Source: Boswellia sacra
Taxonomy: Eukaryota; Streptophyta; Magnoliopsida; Sapindales; Burseraceae
NCBI GenBank assembly: GCA_013180625.2
Contig: SNVD02006237.1
Span: 182,352 to 246,351 of the forward strand
Direction: 5' to 3'
Length of the DNA: 64,000 nucleotides
The notes beneath the pieces are model-generated. The model was given only the letters and a program-made list of their open reading frames with translations, made no database searches and was not told where the DNA came from. Position numbers and translations under genes: made by a program. Of the stretch, positions 24,780-37,570 are shown piece after piece (within the stretch, counting starts at the first letter, position 1; each line of letters begins with the position of its first letter).

Positions 24780-26112
24780 CATAATAAGAAAAAGTTCTAA
24801 AAGATATGTGATTTATAGTGATGCATTGAAAAGGGCCTTGGATTTGTATGAATGCAAAAGGTAATGTAGTTGTTTCTCGACAATTAAAGAGTTATGAAAA
24901 AAACTATCCTATGCATGATTTATAGCTACCAGCAATAGTTTTTGCACTTAAAAATTTGGAGGCACTATTTGTATAGGGAAAAGTGTGAAATATATACGGA
25001 TCGTAAGAGTCTCAAATACTTTTTCACTCAAAAAGAGTTAAATATGAGACAATTGAGATGGCTAGAATTGGTGAAGGATTATGATTCTATAATCAATTAC
25101 CATCTAGGGAATTCTAATGTTATAATAGATGCCTTAAACTAAAAGTCGTCAGGACACATGGCTACACTTTTAGCCATTCAAAAGCAAATTACAAGGAATT
25201 TAGAGAACCTTGCCATTGAGATTGTGGGAGCTATGAACATTCTTTTGTGGCATCATTGATAATGCCAGCCACCCTTATTAAGAGGATTAAAGAAGGGCAA
25301 CGTGATGATGCATTTTTTAAGAATGTTATGGATGAAGTTTTTATGGGAAAGAGGCCACAATTTACTGTGTCTAGTGATACAGTACTAATATATAAAGAGA
25401 GACTTTATGTGCCAAACAATCTATATTTGAAGCATGAAATTCTAGTTCAAGCAAATGACTCTCCATATCCTGTCCCTTCTAGTAGCATGAAAATGTATCA
25501 CGATATTCCATCTATTTATTGATGAGGTCAATATGAAGAGAGCTATAGCAAAATTTGTGGAGCAATCTTTGACATGTCAACAAGTTAAGGCTAAGCATCA
25601 AAGAGCATCAAGGTTGTTAAAGCCTTTGCTTATGCTAGAATAGAAATGGAACACATAGCCATGGATTTTGTTGTCGATTTGCCAAAAACTAAAAAGGACT
25701 ATAATTCTTTTTGGATAATTATGAATAGATTGACAAAATCTGCTCATTTTTTTCCTGTATGCAACACTTTGCAATGGATCGGTGTGCTCAATTATATATG
25801 GATAAGATTGTTAGACTTCATGGGGTACACATGTCAATTGTTTCTGATCGAGATCCAAAATTCACCTCATTATGCTGGAAACGTCTTCATAAGGCAATAG
25901 GTACTAAGTTAAATTTTAGTATAGCCTTTTATCCTCAAACGGATGGGCAATCCAATAGGACTATCCAAATTTTTGAGGACATATTACAAACATATGTGAT
26001 TAACTTCAAGGTAGTCGGGACAAACATCTACCTTTGGTTGAGTTTGCATATAATAATAGTAACTAATCTACCATTATTTTGACCCTTTATGAAGCATTAT
26101 ATGGAACAAGTC
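24780..26112 (+). pseudogene. Ty3/gypsy chromovirus pol fragment (RNase H and integrase)
   Basis: The first part is RNase H: YSDALKRAL near 24818, then [20 protein letters not shown] and [16 protein letters not shown] (24950-25110), with stops. Next is the integrase zinc-binding part (25247-25522), ending near SMKMYHD. The integrase core follows with HMSIVSDRDPKFTS and FYPQTDGQSNRTIQ (25820-25970). The reading fades at VEFAYNNS and YEALYGT near 26070-26112. Gag, protease, RT and the 3' LTR are missing. Stops and frameshifts show it is dead. Confidence 0.88.
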
Positions 26113-26459
26113 AAATACATATTATTTATTTTTGAGCTAGACTGGACTAAATTTAAGTAATCAAATGTTAATGGTACGAGAAAAATTTTATAATTAAAAA
26201 ATTAAAGTTTTTACACTTTAAATAGGAGACATAGTGAACCTTACTCATCAAAATACATATTATATATTTTTACAAAAAAATACATATAAAAAATTAAAAG
26301 CAATAAAAATACAATATTAGTAAATTCCTAAAGCGGTCTCATGACAATCACAAAAAATTAATACTTTATTATAGTAATTTTTATTATAATAACTCGTTTT
26401 TCATCATTAAAAAATATTATTATTTGACGCTCTATATAATTATATTAAAATTTCTAACT
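26113..26459. other. AT-rich DNA after the gypsy fragment
   Basis: Very AT-rich, with no gene, repeat or transposon end that I can identify. Confidence 0.5.
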
Positions 26460-27010
26460 TATCTAATATTTTACACAATTTATTACATTACAATTAATTC
26501 ATCAAAGCCTATAATTAATAGTTTAAGACTAAATCTTAAAACTCATGCTCGAAATCTATACAATAAAAGTCTAACTCAAATCAAATACTTTTTTCTTATG
26601 TACTCTAATATGTTGCACAATGTATTATGTACATCACAATCAATTTGTCAAAATTTATAAAATAAGAAATTGTAATTATTTTATAAAATCCAAAAATCAA
26701 ATCTCCATAATAAAATCTAACTCAAATTAAAAACTTGAAGATTAAAAAAAAACATTTTTAATATCTTATACAATATACTACATCCCAAATAATTTAAGAA
26801 ATTAAATTTATAAAAACAACTCGTCAAACCTACAAAATAAATCTACATATTAAGAATCTAACTCAAATCTTCCTATAACTTACACAATATATAACATCAA
26901 AATTAATTTGTCGAAACTCATTAAATAAAATGTTAAAACTAAGTCTTAAACTCATTAAATAGAATGTTAAAACTAAGTCTTAAAACCTAAAAATTAAACC
27001 TATATAATAA
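26460..27010. repeat. Degenerate AT-rich tandem repeats, about 110-150 bp
   Basis: A phrase like ACACAATNTATNACATNNCA then AATTAATTTGTCAAA recurs near 26470, 26614, 26767 and 26880, each followed by AACTCAAATCAAA or CTAAGTCTTAAAAC variants. Spacing is irregular. It may be an old satellite. An ORF across it has no coding character. Confidence 0.5.
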
Positions 27011-27107
27011 AATTCAAATGCAAAAATAGTTACTTAAGAATAAAATAATTATCTTGAGTGAGAATATATAATTAGGGGAGATTAAAGATGGGTTGAGTAA
27101 AAGTAAA

Positions 27108-27151
27108 AAAAATATATATATATATATATACACACACACAAAAAAAAAAAA
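27108..27151. repeat. (TA)n(CA)n microsatellite with A-run
   Basis: Alternating TA, then ACACACACAC, then a run of A. It immediately precedes the foldback element. Confidence 0.9.
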
Positions 27152-27316
27152 ATTCTCCCATCCAGACTACCGAAACTTTAAAAACATCTGGACTTCTAAT
27201 TACAGCCATTAGATGAATCTAATGGCTCTGACTAATTTCTCTTACATTCTCTTCAATTCATCTAATGATTGTATTTAGAAGTCCGAATGTTAATAAAGTT
27301 CCAGGAGTGACGAGAG
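27152..27316. mobile_element. Foldback MITE-like element, about 165 bp
   Basis: The left arm (ATTCTCCCATCCAGACTACC, then ACATCTGGACTTCTAATTAC, then CCATTAGATGA) is the inverse of the right arm, which on the reverse strand reads ATTCTCTCGTCACTCCTGG, then ACATTCGGACTTCTAAATAC, then TCATTAGATGA. Arms of about 65 bp surround a small loop. It has no coding capacity. The target duplication is not clear. Confidence 0.75.
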
Positions 27317-27889
27317 AATTTCTGTGTATATATGTATTATTTCTTGTTTCAAGGGTCTCAAATAATATTAAAATTTTAGTGGTGTTTATGTAAAAACTTG
27401 CAAATTTTTCCAGGAAAAGCCAGCCCAAGCTACGCCACTCATCAGTCCGCCCTTGCACTAAAGCCCCACAAGCCAATCCAAATATGTATAAGATTTTAGT
27501 TATTGCGTTTATGAGTTGGAGACTAAATCATATTCACCAAAGCATGATCAAAATAATAATAGAGAACCAAACTATTGGTTCATGAGACGGTGGAGCATGT
27601 GAAGTTTGGCCGTAAATAGCCATGTCCCATATGTATCAAAGGCACGGTCCTGGAGGCAATGTAGAAGCTTGAAGCTTAATAAAATAATCAGTGCTAGATT
27701 GCACTTTCTCCTTCAAATATTTGTGTTCTTGTATTTACGCCCTTTGGGGATTTACATAATAATTAGTACTAGCTATTATTAAAATTATAAAAGAAATACA
27801 TAACTGTATTTTGATGAAACATGGTAGGAACTAAGGAGATACAAAACTGAACGTACATGTTGAATTTCTAGGTGACCCCACAAGCAATA
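27317..27889. other. Intergenic DNA, no gene seen
   Basis: An ORF at 27258-27476 (minus) overlaps the foldback element and has no family match. I see nothing else, apart from this being the 3' side of pseudogene B. Confidence 0.5.
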
Positions 27890-28311
27890 TTGCTAACTTC
27901 TGAAGGAGAATAAACTCTTTCTCACTTTCGACACCTTTTAAATCCCCTTATTCTTACTTTTGTTCTATTTAAAACCAAAAAAGAAAAAGAAAACATTCCC
28001 CAAACTTAAATATCTTTTTACGTAGAAGCTATGTATTCTGCTTTGTTATTGTCTAAGAATGCTAGTCTACCTTCTTAGAAAGTGCAACAATAAGGAGTCT
28101 ACACAATAATCCATCGCATTATAAACCCTGGAAAAAATGAACTTGTAGAAAATGCCCATTAGAAATTTCATCCACCATTGTGACCCTCCTTGCTGAATCC
28201 ACCCAGAAAGATATGACCCTGTGACCAAAATACTCACACACCACCTTCTTTCTTTAATAAAACCATCTATAGCTTGAGAAACGTCCCTCGAACAAGTCTC
28301 CCATTTTTTAT

Positions 28312-28968
28312 TGTTGTGACAGACCACGGATCTTGTCAACCAATTCCACCCAAGAGTCACATAATACCAAGCACAATAGAGATATCAATCCACAACAAAC
28401 AAACAAGCAAAGAAAAATAAACAAGAGATAGAACACTAAGATTTAAGTGATTCAGTTCAAGATGAATCTACATCCACTGGGAAGACTGCAAAAGGATTTT
28501 GCACTACAAAGAAAACAAGATTACAAGTGTTACAATTATCTTTCACACTAAGAAATCTCTCTTTTCTTAGCCTCCCTCGTTTCTCTAGAAACCCTAGAAG
28601 AGTATGTTATCAAGTCTCTCTCAAAAATAACAAAATAGCCTTTATGTAGAGTCCTAGTCGTGTATAGTAACTATCGTTTCTACCACGACACATTGCACCT
28701 TGCGTAGGAGCGCTATATCTCTGCCTGGACACGTTCGTGTGTCCTCCATGGTTACAAAGTAGCACAACTCGCCTTGTGCAGAGGCGCAAGGTCTCTGTCT
28801 GAAAGCAAAGCATTTTGTCCCTATTGTTGCATAATGGCACAACAAACCTTGGATAAGAGCACAAGATTTTTGCCAAACTTGCCCAAGAGCGCAAGTCTCA
28901 TAGGACAAGAGCGTAGGTCACCAGGTCTGACACCAAATTCAACTAGGATTTGTGAGCCAAAACTAACA
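28312..28968 (-). repeat. 3' LTR of the Tork-like copia
   Basis: 657 bp, begins TGTTGTGACAGACCACGG and ends GAGCCAAAACTAACA. It matches 34506-35136 along its length. Three ORFs inside it are chance readings of LTR sequence. Confidence 0.9.
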
Positions 28969-29039
28969 ACTTTCTACCTCGGATCTTAAATCCTTCATCT
29001 TCATAACACACTTTAGTCTCCTCTCAACAAAACATCATT

Positions 29040-30400
29040 GAAGAACCTCATCCTCGACCATTAACAAATCCAGACAATGCAAGAGCTTATTCAAGGCTAC
29101 TACCTTTGTAGCCATGTTCGCTAAATTATCTTTCATCGTAATCTTCTCCACTTTAATAGGTCCTTTTGCTACAACATCACAAACAAAATGTAACTCACAT
29201 CAATATGCTTAGTACGTTCATGATACATTTGATTCTTCGTTAGATATATAGTACTTTAGCTATTACAAAACACAGTCATAGACTTTTGTGACACTACAAG
29301 TTCAGCTACCAAACCCATTAATCACAAAGCTTCCTTTATAGCTTCAGTGACAGTTATATACTCAGACTCCGTAGTTGATAAAGCAACAATGTATTGCAAC
29401 TGAGCTTTTTAGCTAATACATCCTCCACTAAATGTGAACACATAGCTTGTTTGTGACCTTTTTTTATCATGATCCCCTGCATAATCCGTATCAACAAAGC
29501 CCTTCAAAATAGTTCCCTCTTGTTCCGTTCAACCAAACATCAAGCCTCTACTAATTGATCCTTTTAAGTATCTCAGCAACCATTTTACTGCTTCAGCAAT
29601 GAACCTTACTCAGATTTGCCATAAACCTACTGACAACTGACGTAGCTTGTGCAATATCTGGAGGAGTGCACACCATCAAGTACATGACAATGCTTAATGC
29701 ACTCGCACATGGAATCATGTCCATTTGAAGTTTCTTCTCATCTGTCTTGGGACACTAATCAGATAAGAGTTTAAAATGCGATGCCAATAGTACATTAACA
29801 GCTTTTGCACCACCCATATTAAATTGATGCAAGACTTTTTCAAGATAATTTTTCTAAGACAAGAAAAGCGTACCTTTGTCTCTATCTCTGTGAATGTCCA
29901 ACCCCAATATCCTCTTAGCCTACCCCAAGTCCTTCATGTCAAACTCACTCTACAGCAACTCCTTCAAGTCTTGAATTTTTTAGATTGCCTTGCTAGATAT
30001 GAGCATATCATCAATATATAAGAGCAAGTAGATCATATCGAGACATGTAGTACCTCTATAGTAAACACAACTATCATAGGAACTCCTCGAAAAACCGTTA
30101 CTTACATTGAATATATCAAATCGCAAATACCATTGTCTAGGACTTTGCTTCAAACCATACAATAATTTTTTCAACAAGCAAACATAGTGTTCTTTACCTG
30201 GAAGTTCAAATCCCTCGTGCTGGCTAATGTAGATCTTCTTTTATAATTCACCATGCAAGAACGTAGTTTTGACATCCATCTGCTCAAGTTTAAGATCAAA
30301 ACATGCCACAAGTGATAGAAGAACCCTGATCAACATGTGTTTCACCATCGGAGAAGAGATTTCATTGTAATCAATCCCCTCACGCTATGTAAAACCCTTG
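29040..30400 (-). pseudogene. Tork-like copia RT and RNase H region
   Basis: On the minus strand, RT keeps KKLLYGLKQSPRQWY and the catalytic LLYIDDMLI (about 29990-30175). RNase H keeps YIVALSTTESEYITVTEAIK (about 29335-29400) and, upstream of it, GGCIS. Stops and shifts break the frame. The RT active site is YIDD, where copia elements usually have YVDD. Confidence 0.85.
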
Positions 30401-30899
30401 GCCACTAGCCTAGCCTTATATCTAAGCTTCTCACTTGACAACCTTTCCTTGCGTTTGAATATCCATTTACAACCAACAAGCTTTTGCTTTTCAGGCTTCT
30501 CTACAATCTCTCATGTCTTATTCTTCTTCAAAGAATTTATCTCATCTAACATTGCCTCTTTCCATTTTCTAACATTGCCTCTTTCCATTAGATGGACTCA
30601 TCAAAACTTATGGCCTCAAGGTATGTAAGTGGCTCATTCCCATCAATCACATTAGCCGTATTTAAAGCACAAGCCACAAAGTCAGAGTAAACAAACCTTT
30701 CTAGAGGTCTAATCTGCCTCCTTTCTCTATCCCGCGCCAGTCTATATCTGGCTGTAGTGGTTGTTGTTGCTCAGCCTCAGGTGCATCCTCAATTATTTGC
30801 TGACAAACAATGCTTACAGGCTCCACCTCAAAACCAAAAGTCTATGACTTTGAACTAGTCGTCTCAGATTTGTCTGTCCCAGAAACTCCACCATGCTAC

Positions 30900-33180
30900 A
30901 TAGTTAATCTTAAAATTTCATCTTCATTAAAGACAACATCTCTACTAATGATTAATTTTGACACTCTCTGAGCTATGTACCACAATCTATAGCCTTTTGT
31001 ACCTTCGAGGTAGTCAACAAAGATACATTTTAATTATCTAGGCTCTAACTTCCCATCATTCATGTGTCCATATGTTATACAGCCAAACACTCTCAGGTTG
31101 TCATAATTCGCTACTCTATCACACCACACCTCGTTAGGTGTTTTATAATCGATAGCTTTAGAAGGACTTCTATAACTAAAAAAGCTATTGCACTCATAGC
31201 CTCTGCTTAGAACTCTTTTCCCAGTTCTGCATTAGAGAGCATGCACCTGACTCTCTCCACCAAAGTCTTATTCATTCTCTTAGCTAAGCCATTTTGTTAG
31301 GGAATATGCTTAATTGTTTTATGCCTCATAATTCCATAGTCTTTATAGTAAGAATCAAACTCACGACTACAAAACTTAAGCCCATTATCTGTCCTAAGTT
31401 TCTTTACCCTTTTACCAATATGAGTTTCTGTAAGCTTTTTCCACTATCTAAATTTTTCAAAAGCTTTATTCTTACGTTTTAACAAGTAAATGCACACCTT
31501 CCTAGAATAATCATCAATTAAGGACAAGAAATACCTATTATCACCATAAGACGGCTTGCTAGCTGTTAGTGAAGTTTATTCACTAATTACTTACTCCTAA
31601 AAATTTAATTTTTTATTAGGTTTTTAGTAAAATAAGGAGAAAATAATGGGTTATTCTAGTTAAATATAGATTCTTCTGAAAGGAAGTAGATTCTTAATAA
31701 AGCACATCAAATTTAGAAGAAAATAAAGTCAAAAGAGGAAAAATTTGAAGCTTCAAGTCATAGATGTGGCACTCCTACGCGAGACAAGGTGGCACAGCAA
31801 CATGATAGCAAGAGAATTGTCTATTTTGTAACCAATAACTTGGCGCTCCTGTCCAAGGCAATTGGCGCCGCAGCGTAAGAACAGAAAAAGAATGTTTTAC
31901 GACCAGAGAGTTGGCGCTCCTGTGCCATTGTATTTGCACCCCTATGCGGGCCCAATTCTGAAAATTTTCAGGATTTTTGTTTCAGCTTGGATTTGACTTC
32001 TTTCTTGTATACAATATAAATAGGCGTATTTTAGGGTTTAAAGGATTATCAGAGGCATCCCTAGAGGTGTTTAGGAGGCAAGAAAACAATCTACAACCTT
32101 TGGAGGCATAATTTCAAGGATAATCTACAAGTTTTCTAAGTTTTTCTTCTCCTTTGTCTCTATGAATGCTATTTAATTTTACTGTGTTATTTCTCTTTAC
32201 ATTATGAACTAAATCCCCTTATCTAGGGTTAGGATGTGGCCAAGTTTGATACTCTATTATTTCAATTCAATATTTTGATTTGTATTCAATTTCTTGTTGA
32301 GTCAGTTATTCATGTGTTTAATGCTTGCAATGGTTTGGCCAACTATTGCATGAATTGAGGTATAAATTAAACTGAAAAGTTAGTCTATATCAGTTCTTGA
32401 ATAATTTACCATAACTCACATGAGATAGAAATATAATTGTGACTTGTGCAACTTTATATGATTTCTTGTACTTAAAGGATAATTATAGGTTATTAGATGC
32501 GGCAAGAATGCGATTCTCACTATAGTTATACATTGTTATTGCTTAAAAAAGAATAACAAATATCTTAGAGAAATTGGTTGGCAACAAGGTTAATAAAACA
32601 TCAATTGAATTTGATTGAATAATAGAGTTGACAACTTAGGTAAAACCTGATACCCTAGAGTTCAATACCATTGATTTTTTCTTAATTTATTTTAAAAGAT
32701 TATTTCTTTGTTTGGTATTCAAACTTAGTTAGTTAGTTAGTCAATTTCTTTAAATTTGATATTCATATCAAGTATTCGAATAAAATCGTAGTTAGATTAA
32801 GTTTAATAGTTAATAACCAATCCTCGTGGGAACGATAACTCACTCATCATCATATTACTTGTTACGATTCTGTATACTTGCGGATTTTTGCATAACACTA
32901 GCTAAACCTTAGAGATCTGAATGCACATAATCAAGAGTATTCTTTGTAGTATGAACAACCATTGAGAAACGTAGTCGACATTGCTTTCCAAAGATATAAT
33001 GCTCGCAAAATTCAAGCTTACTCACTTGATCACCGCACAATAACCCTTGACTGCTCAATTCTTTCAAAACTCTCTCACTGATATGACCAAGCCTTTGATG
33101 TCAAAGCTTTGTTTTATCCCTATCAGATGCTTCTCTCAGATGCGCGTCATAGGGTCTTTGCAAGAAGGAGCTGCTCTCGA
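30900..33180 (-). pseudogene. Tork-like copia integrase region, split by a solo LTR
   Basis: Decayed integrase reading lies on the minus strand on both sides of the solo LTR at 31564-32897. Between 31000 and 31560 the reverse strand gives the C-terminal part of the core, and 32903-33100 gives the zinc-binding part. No long open frame remains. Confidence 0.6.
31564..32897. mobile_element. Solo LTR (1334 bp), Athila/Tat-type gypsy, nested in copia
   Basis: Begins TGTTAGTGAAG and ends TTGCATAACA, flanked by the perfect 5-bp duplication CTAGC (31559-31563 and 32898-32902). Near the right end, CCTCGTGGGAACGATAAC followed by TGTATACTTGCGGATTTTTG resembles the same region of the Athila-like LTR at 41071-42483. 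It has no internal region or second LTR. It interrupts the copia integrase. Confidence 0.85.
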
Positions 33181-33186
33181 ATGCGC

Positions 33187-33711
33187 TTACCTTGCCTTGC
33201 CGTCGATTACCTTCTGACTCTTTTGGGACTCACCAGTTAGGACATCTCCTTGCAACACATACAAGCCATTTTGAATATTGGCTTTCATGACAACCAGTGC
33301 TCCCTTTGTCACACGTAACATCCCAAACGATGCCTTGTACTCACAACCTGTTTTATCCAACGTACCTAAGGAATTCAAGTTCCTGTTCAACTGAAGAACA
33401 TGCCCCACTTCCTTCAAAATTTTGACTGTCCCATCAAATATCTTAAATCTGATACAACCGATTTCCATCACATTACAAGCTACATTATTCCCCATTAGAA
33501 CTTTTCCCCTATCAATTGACTGATAAGAATCGAAAATTTTTCTCTTAGGACACATGTGGAATGTGCGGCCTGAATCAAGAATCCAAGCCCCATTAGATCT
33601 CATGTCTGACATTGTTAAAATCTGTGCACCTTTAAAGTCTAACGTTGATGCCACAGTTGCATCACCATCCGCAACTCCCTTTTCCTTTTTTTTTTCAATC
33701 AGGACAATCAC
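33187..33711 (-). pseudogene. Tork-like copia protease and gag-pre-integrase segment
   Basis: The 174-codon frame contains NGAWILDSGRTFHMCP, the copia aspartic protease active site (DSG). GAQILTMSD precedes it and the gag-pre-integrase motif follows (GMLRVTKGALVVMKA, then NGLYVLQG). This segment is unusually well kept for the element. Confidence 0.85.
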
Positions 33712-33714
33712 GCC

Positions 33715-34431
33715 TCAAGTGACCTCCCTTTTACAATGCAAACATCTCTTCCTTTGCTTGTATTTCGACTTTGATCTCGACTTGCCCTTCCCCTTGTCTT
33801 TTTGCTCTCTCTTATTAGATCTACCCTTCACTGTCAAACCCTGCCCCTTATTTTTGGTTTTTCTCTTAGTCCTAATGTCAAGCTCCCTAGATCTCAGATC
33901 CCCAAATATATCATCTAGATCAAAACTATCTCTGTCATATTTAATAGCAGACTTAACCTCCCTGAAATCATGTAGTAGAGAGTTCAAGAGAATAACTGCT
34001 TGGTTTTTATTACTAATTTTCTCATCAACATTAGCAAGATAAACCACAATCTTTATAAAGTCATTAACATTATCTTCTAATGCTTTATACGGGTCCATCT
34101 TGAACCCAAACAATTGCTCTTTAAGATAAATCTTATTAGACAAAGATTTTATCATATACAAAGATTCGAGTTTTAGTCAAACCTTTGTCGTAGTATCCTC
34201 TTCATCAAGTTACCTTAAAACGTTATCTGCCAGATAGAGCATGAGAGTACTCTAGGCTATCTCTAGGATCTCATTTTTCTCCTTCTTAGATAGATCTTCC
34301 TTTAGGGCAATTTTTCTTTCAAAAGCCTTTGCGCCCATCTGCTGCATGAGAATCGCTCCCAGCTTCTTCTTCCAAAGACCAAAGTCATATTTGCCATCGA
34401 ACTTCCCTAATTCAAACTTGGTTCCATGCAT
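33715..34431 (-). pseudogene. Tork-like copia gag
   Basis: The minus-strand reading begins MHGTKFELGKFDGKYDFGLW at 34431. After stops it becomes open at 34161 with SLSNKIYLKEQLFGFKMD and AVILLNSLLHDFREVK, the UBN2-type gag core. A basic tail with the start of a zinc knuckle, RCLHCKREVT, follows. The gag packages element RNA into virus-like particles. Frame broken. Confidence 0.85.
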
Positions 34432-34505
34432 TGTTTCTCACTTGAGAATTTTCAAGAATAGGTTGTATGTAAAGCCAAGCCTAAACCAAGGCTCTTATAC
34501 CAGAT

Positions 34506-35136
34506 TGTTATGACAGATCATGGATCTTGCCAACCAATTTCACCCAAGAGTAACACAATACTAACCACAACAGAGATATCAATCTACATCAAACAAACAA
34601 GCAAAGAAAGATAAACAAGAGATAGAACACCAAGATTTAAGTGGTTCAATACAAGATGAACTTATATCCACTTGGAAGACTCCAGAAGGATTTTTTGCTA
34701 TGAAGAAAACAAGATTACAAGGCTTACAATATTCTCTCACACTAAGAAACTCTCTTCTCTTAGCCTCCCTCATTCTTAGAAACGCTAGAAGAGTATGTCA
34801 TCAAGTCTCTCTCAAAAATAACAAAATAGCCTTTTTATAGAGTCCTAGTTGTGTATAGTAATCGCCATTGGCATCGCGGTGCAATATACCTTGCACGAGA
34901 GTGCCATATCTTTGCTTGAACACGTCCGTGTGTCCTCCATGGTTGTGCAGTCGTGCAACTCGCCTTCTTTAGGGACGCAATATCTCTGTTTAGAAGCAAA
35001 ATGTTCAATCTTTGTCGTTGCGTAGTAGCACAACAAACCTTACGTAAGAGCGTAAGATTTCTATCAAACATGTGTAGAAGCATGGGTCACCAGGTCTGAC
35101 GCCAAATTCGGCTAGGATTTGTGAGCCCAAATAACA
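34506..35136 (-). repeat. 5' LTR of the Tork-like copia
   Basis: 631 bp, begins TGTTATGACAGATCATGG and ends GAGCCCAAATAACA. It is the partner of 28312-28968. The primer-binding site lies just below position 34506. Confidence 0.9.
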
Positions 35137-36098
35137 TTTACCAATGAATTGCCAATGTACCTACCAAGTACCACCGTATCTTCTAGAGCTGAGCACCCAC
35201 CTTGTCCAAGATCAGGTGGCATGGAGTGCATTGCGTCACCAGCACTATGATGTTCCCTTCCCTAAGATTTCCACACAAGATGTCCCATAGGTATCTGAAC
35301 CTCAATGGAGCCTATGTAAATGTTAAAAGATCATAATGTTGTACCGTTTCTAAATATATTTTAGGAAACCCTTGAAATTGTTCTCAAATAATTCTCTTTG
35401 TAATAATTCAGGATTTCTTGTCAAGTTCAATTCTAAAACAAAGAACATGAATATGTATATACACACACACATATGTCTCTAATTTTATTTACAAACATGA
35501 TTGAAAAACATTGGAATATAGGATTTGAAACTTGGAATGTAAAGCAAAACATTGGTAAAATAGAAGATCTCTATGTGCCAACCTTTAGATTTATAAGTGA
35601 GGAACCAATAGACATCTTTATCATTGAAAAGAGCAAATCCAGCCTAATTCTTCCTATCTAAAAATTACCTCACATGTTACTTAATCAATCCATCGCCTTG
35701 AGGAAACACAGCTAATCCACAGATAGTTGATCTTCCTGAATCCACAGGTGCTATAACTCCTAACCAACATGCGCGTGCCTCCAATAGTGTATGCCATCAC
35801 ATCCAATCAAAATCCATATATGGCCAAAGATTAAATTAATACACTTCATTTTATGAAGACTTCTTGGGATACCAAAAACCATATTAGAAGATAATAATTA
35901 CCTTAGATTTGATTACAATACCATCATCCAGATGTATAATAGCAACAGAGGAATCTTCACCATCCTATATATGTGTTTCAATTTTAACAATATTGGAAGA
36001 AAAATATATCGTCCTAGTTGGTAATTCATTTGCCAAGGCCTCTATTAAGGCTTTACGATGCATTACTTTTGGTCAGTTGATCCATTCCTGCTTTATCA

Positions 36099-36412
36099 TG
36101 TTAAGGCAGCACATTAAGCTCCTTAATTATTATTATTGGAGAGTTAGTTAAATATGTTAGCTCTACTAGTTTGTTAACCTCTATTCTGTTAACCTCTCTG
36201 CTAATGATTCTACACTAAGGATTAGTTACAAACTTTTGATCTGGTATTTCTACCAAATTCTAGACTTAAAAAAGTGAGGTTTTTCTATTGGTTTTTCCGT
36301 CAACCTATATAATATTGCCATCTAGTAATATGTCATCACATTGAATATAAATAAATTCAAAAGCTTCCTTACAGTAACTAAGTTTAGGGAATTTCAATTA
36401 TCAAAATCTCAA
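36099..36412 (+). repeat. 5' LTR of copia B
   Basis: About 314 bp. Starts TGTTAAGGCAGCAC and the match to the right LTR ends at ATCTCAAG. CTATATAATATTGCC near 36305 could serve as a TATA-type promoter. Confidence 0.85.
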
Positions 36413-36542
36413 GTTGGTATTAGAGCATCATCAGGCCTATGCCATGTCTATTGGATCCTTCAATGGAAATCCCTCAAATGGAAATTTTGGTTTGTCTTCT
36501 TGACTAAGCTTCACTAATGACAACTCACCCTTTGGGAACATA

Positions 36543-37425
36543 ATGAATCAGTCCTTTCTTATTAAACTGCCTAAAGACAATCTCATTGTTTGGAAGGCTA
36601 TGGTACTTCCAACTCTCAGAGGCCATAAGCTTGAAGGGTTTGTGGTTGGCACTAAGATTTGTCCAACAGAATTTATCACAGCTAGTGAAACTTCAGAAAA
36701 TAGTACCAGCTATGAGTCTCAACTCATTCCTAACGTAGAGTATGATGAATGGCTTACAACCGACAACCTTTTAATAGGTTGGCTACTGTGGTCAGTGACT
36801 CGTAAAGTACTAGCTGAAGTCATCAATCAGACGACATCTTATGGCCTGTGGACTGTACTAGAAGAGTACTGTGGAGTCAAAAATCGATCCAAAATTTTCA
36901 ACCTCAAGTTTGATCTCCAAACTACTAGGAAAGGATCTATAACAATGAGTGAGTATCTTGTTAAGATGAAAAAGATCTCTGACAATCTTGTAGTTGCTGG
37001 TAGCCTGGTTGATATAAATGATTTAGTTTCCTTTGTTACCTTGGGATTGTATGCTGATTATACCCCTATTGTAGTCCAAATCCAGGCTAAAGATAACATC
37101 TTTTGGCAGGAGCTACAAGCTACATTTCTAAGCTTTTAGAATAGACTAGAAAGGCTTAACAACTTTGCTGATCTTAGTCTGAATCAAGTCTTAGCCAATG
37201 TCCTGTATGGCAAGCAAAAGAGTAACAATGTAAATCAATCTAAGCAAGGCAACTTTAAGAATAGTTAGAGCTTAGGAAACTCTGAAAGAGGCTCTAGCAA
37301 TAACTTCCTAAACAGTAGAGGTGGTGGAAGGTTTGGAAACTCCAAACCAATATGTCAGATTTGTGGGAAGATAGACCATCCTACTTCCATTTGTTTCTAT
37401 AGAATTGACCTAAGCTATATGGGTT
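36543..37425 (+). pseudogene. Copia B gag
   Basis: Open from ATG 36543 to a stop at 37139, starting MNQSFLIKLPKDNLIVWKAM, then VLPTLRGHKLEGFVVGT and YLVKMKKISDNLVVAGSLV, typical of Ale/Retrofit-type gag. After the stop the frame continues to a zinc knuckle with ICQICGKIDHPTSICFY (about 37350-37400). Gag forms the particle that carries element RNA. Confidence 0.85.
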
Positions 37426-37570
37426 CCTTAAGTAGAAACAGAATCAAAATCAAGCCCAATCCCAGCAAGCCTACATAGCCACCACTGAGACAATTTGTGA
37501 TAAGAGTTAGTATGGTGACAGCAGAGCCACCAACAATGTTGTTGTAGAGCCAAGTCTCCTCAATTCAAGT

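Larger units (their letters stand above)
28312..35136 (-). mobile_element. Tork-like (Tnt1-type) copia, inactivated, nested solo LTR inside
   Basis: LTRs at 28312-28968 and 34506-35136 start TGTTGTGACAGA or TGTTATGACAGA and end TAACA. The flanks are TTTAT and TTTAC, a 5-bp target duplication with one change. Reading on the minus strand from the right LTR: a primer-binding-like site (rc TGGTATAAGAGCC), gag from ATG near 34431 with stops, protease, gag-pre-integrase, integrase, RT and RNase H. The LTRs differ at many positions and by indels, so it is old. It interrupts the last exon of pseudogene B. Confidence 0.9.

Noticed and set aside
28610..28908. Overlapping ORFs in the left copia LTR (also 34835-35083)
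   Set aside because: Both lie wholly within the paired LTRs and occur in both copies in different frames, so they are LTR sequence.
33554..34042. 162-codon plus-strand ORF
   Set aside because: It is the antisense shadow of the copia gag and protease on the minus strand, where clear family motifs are present.
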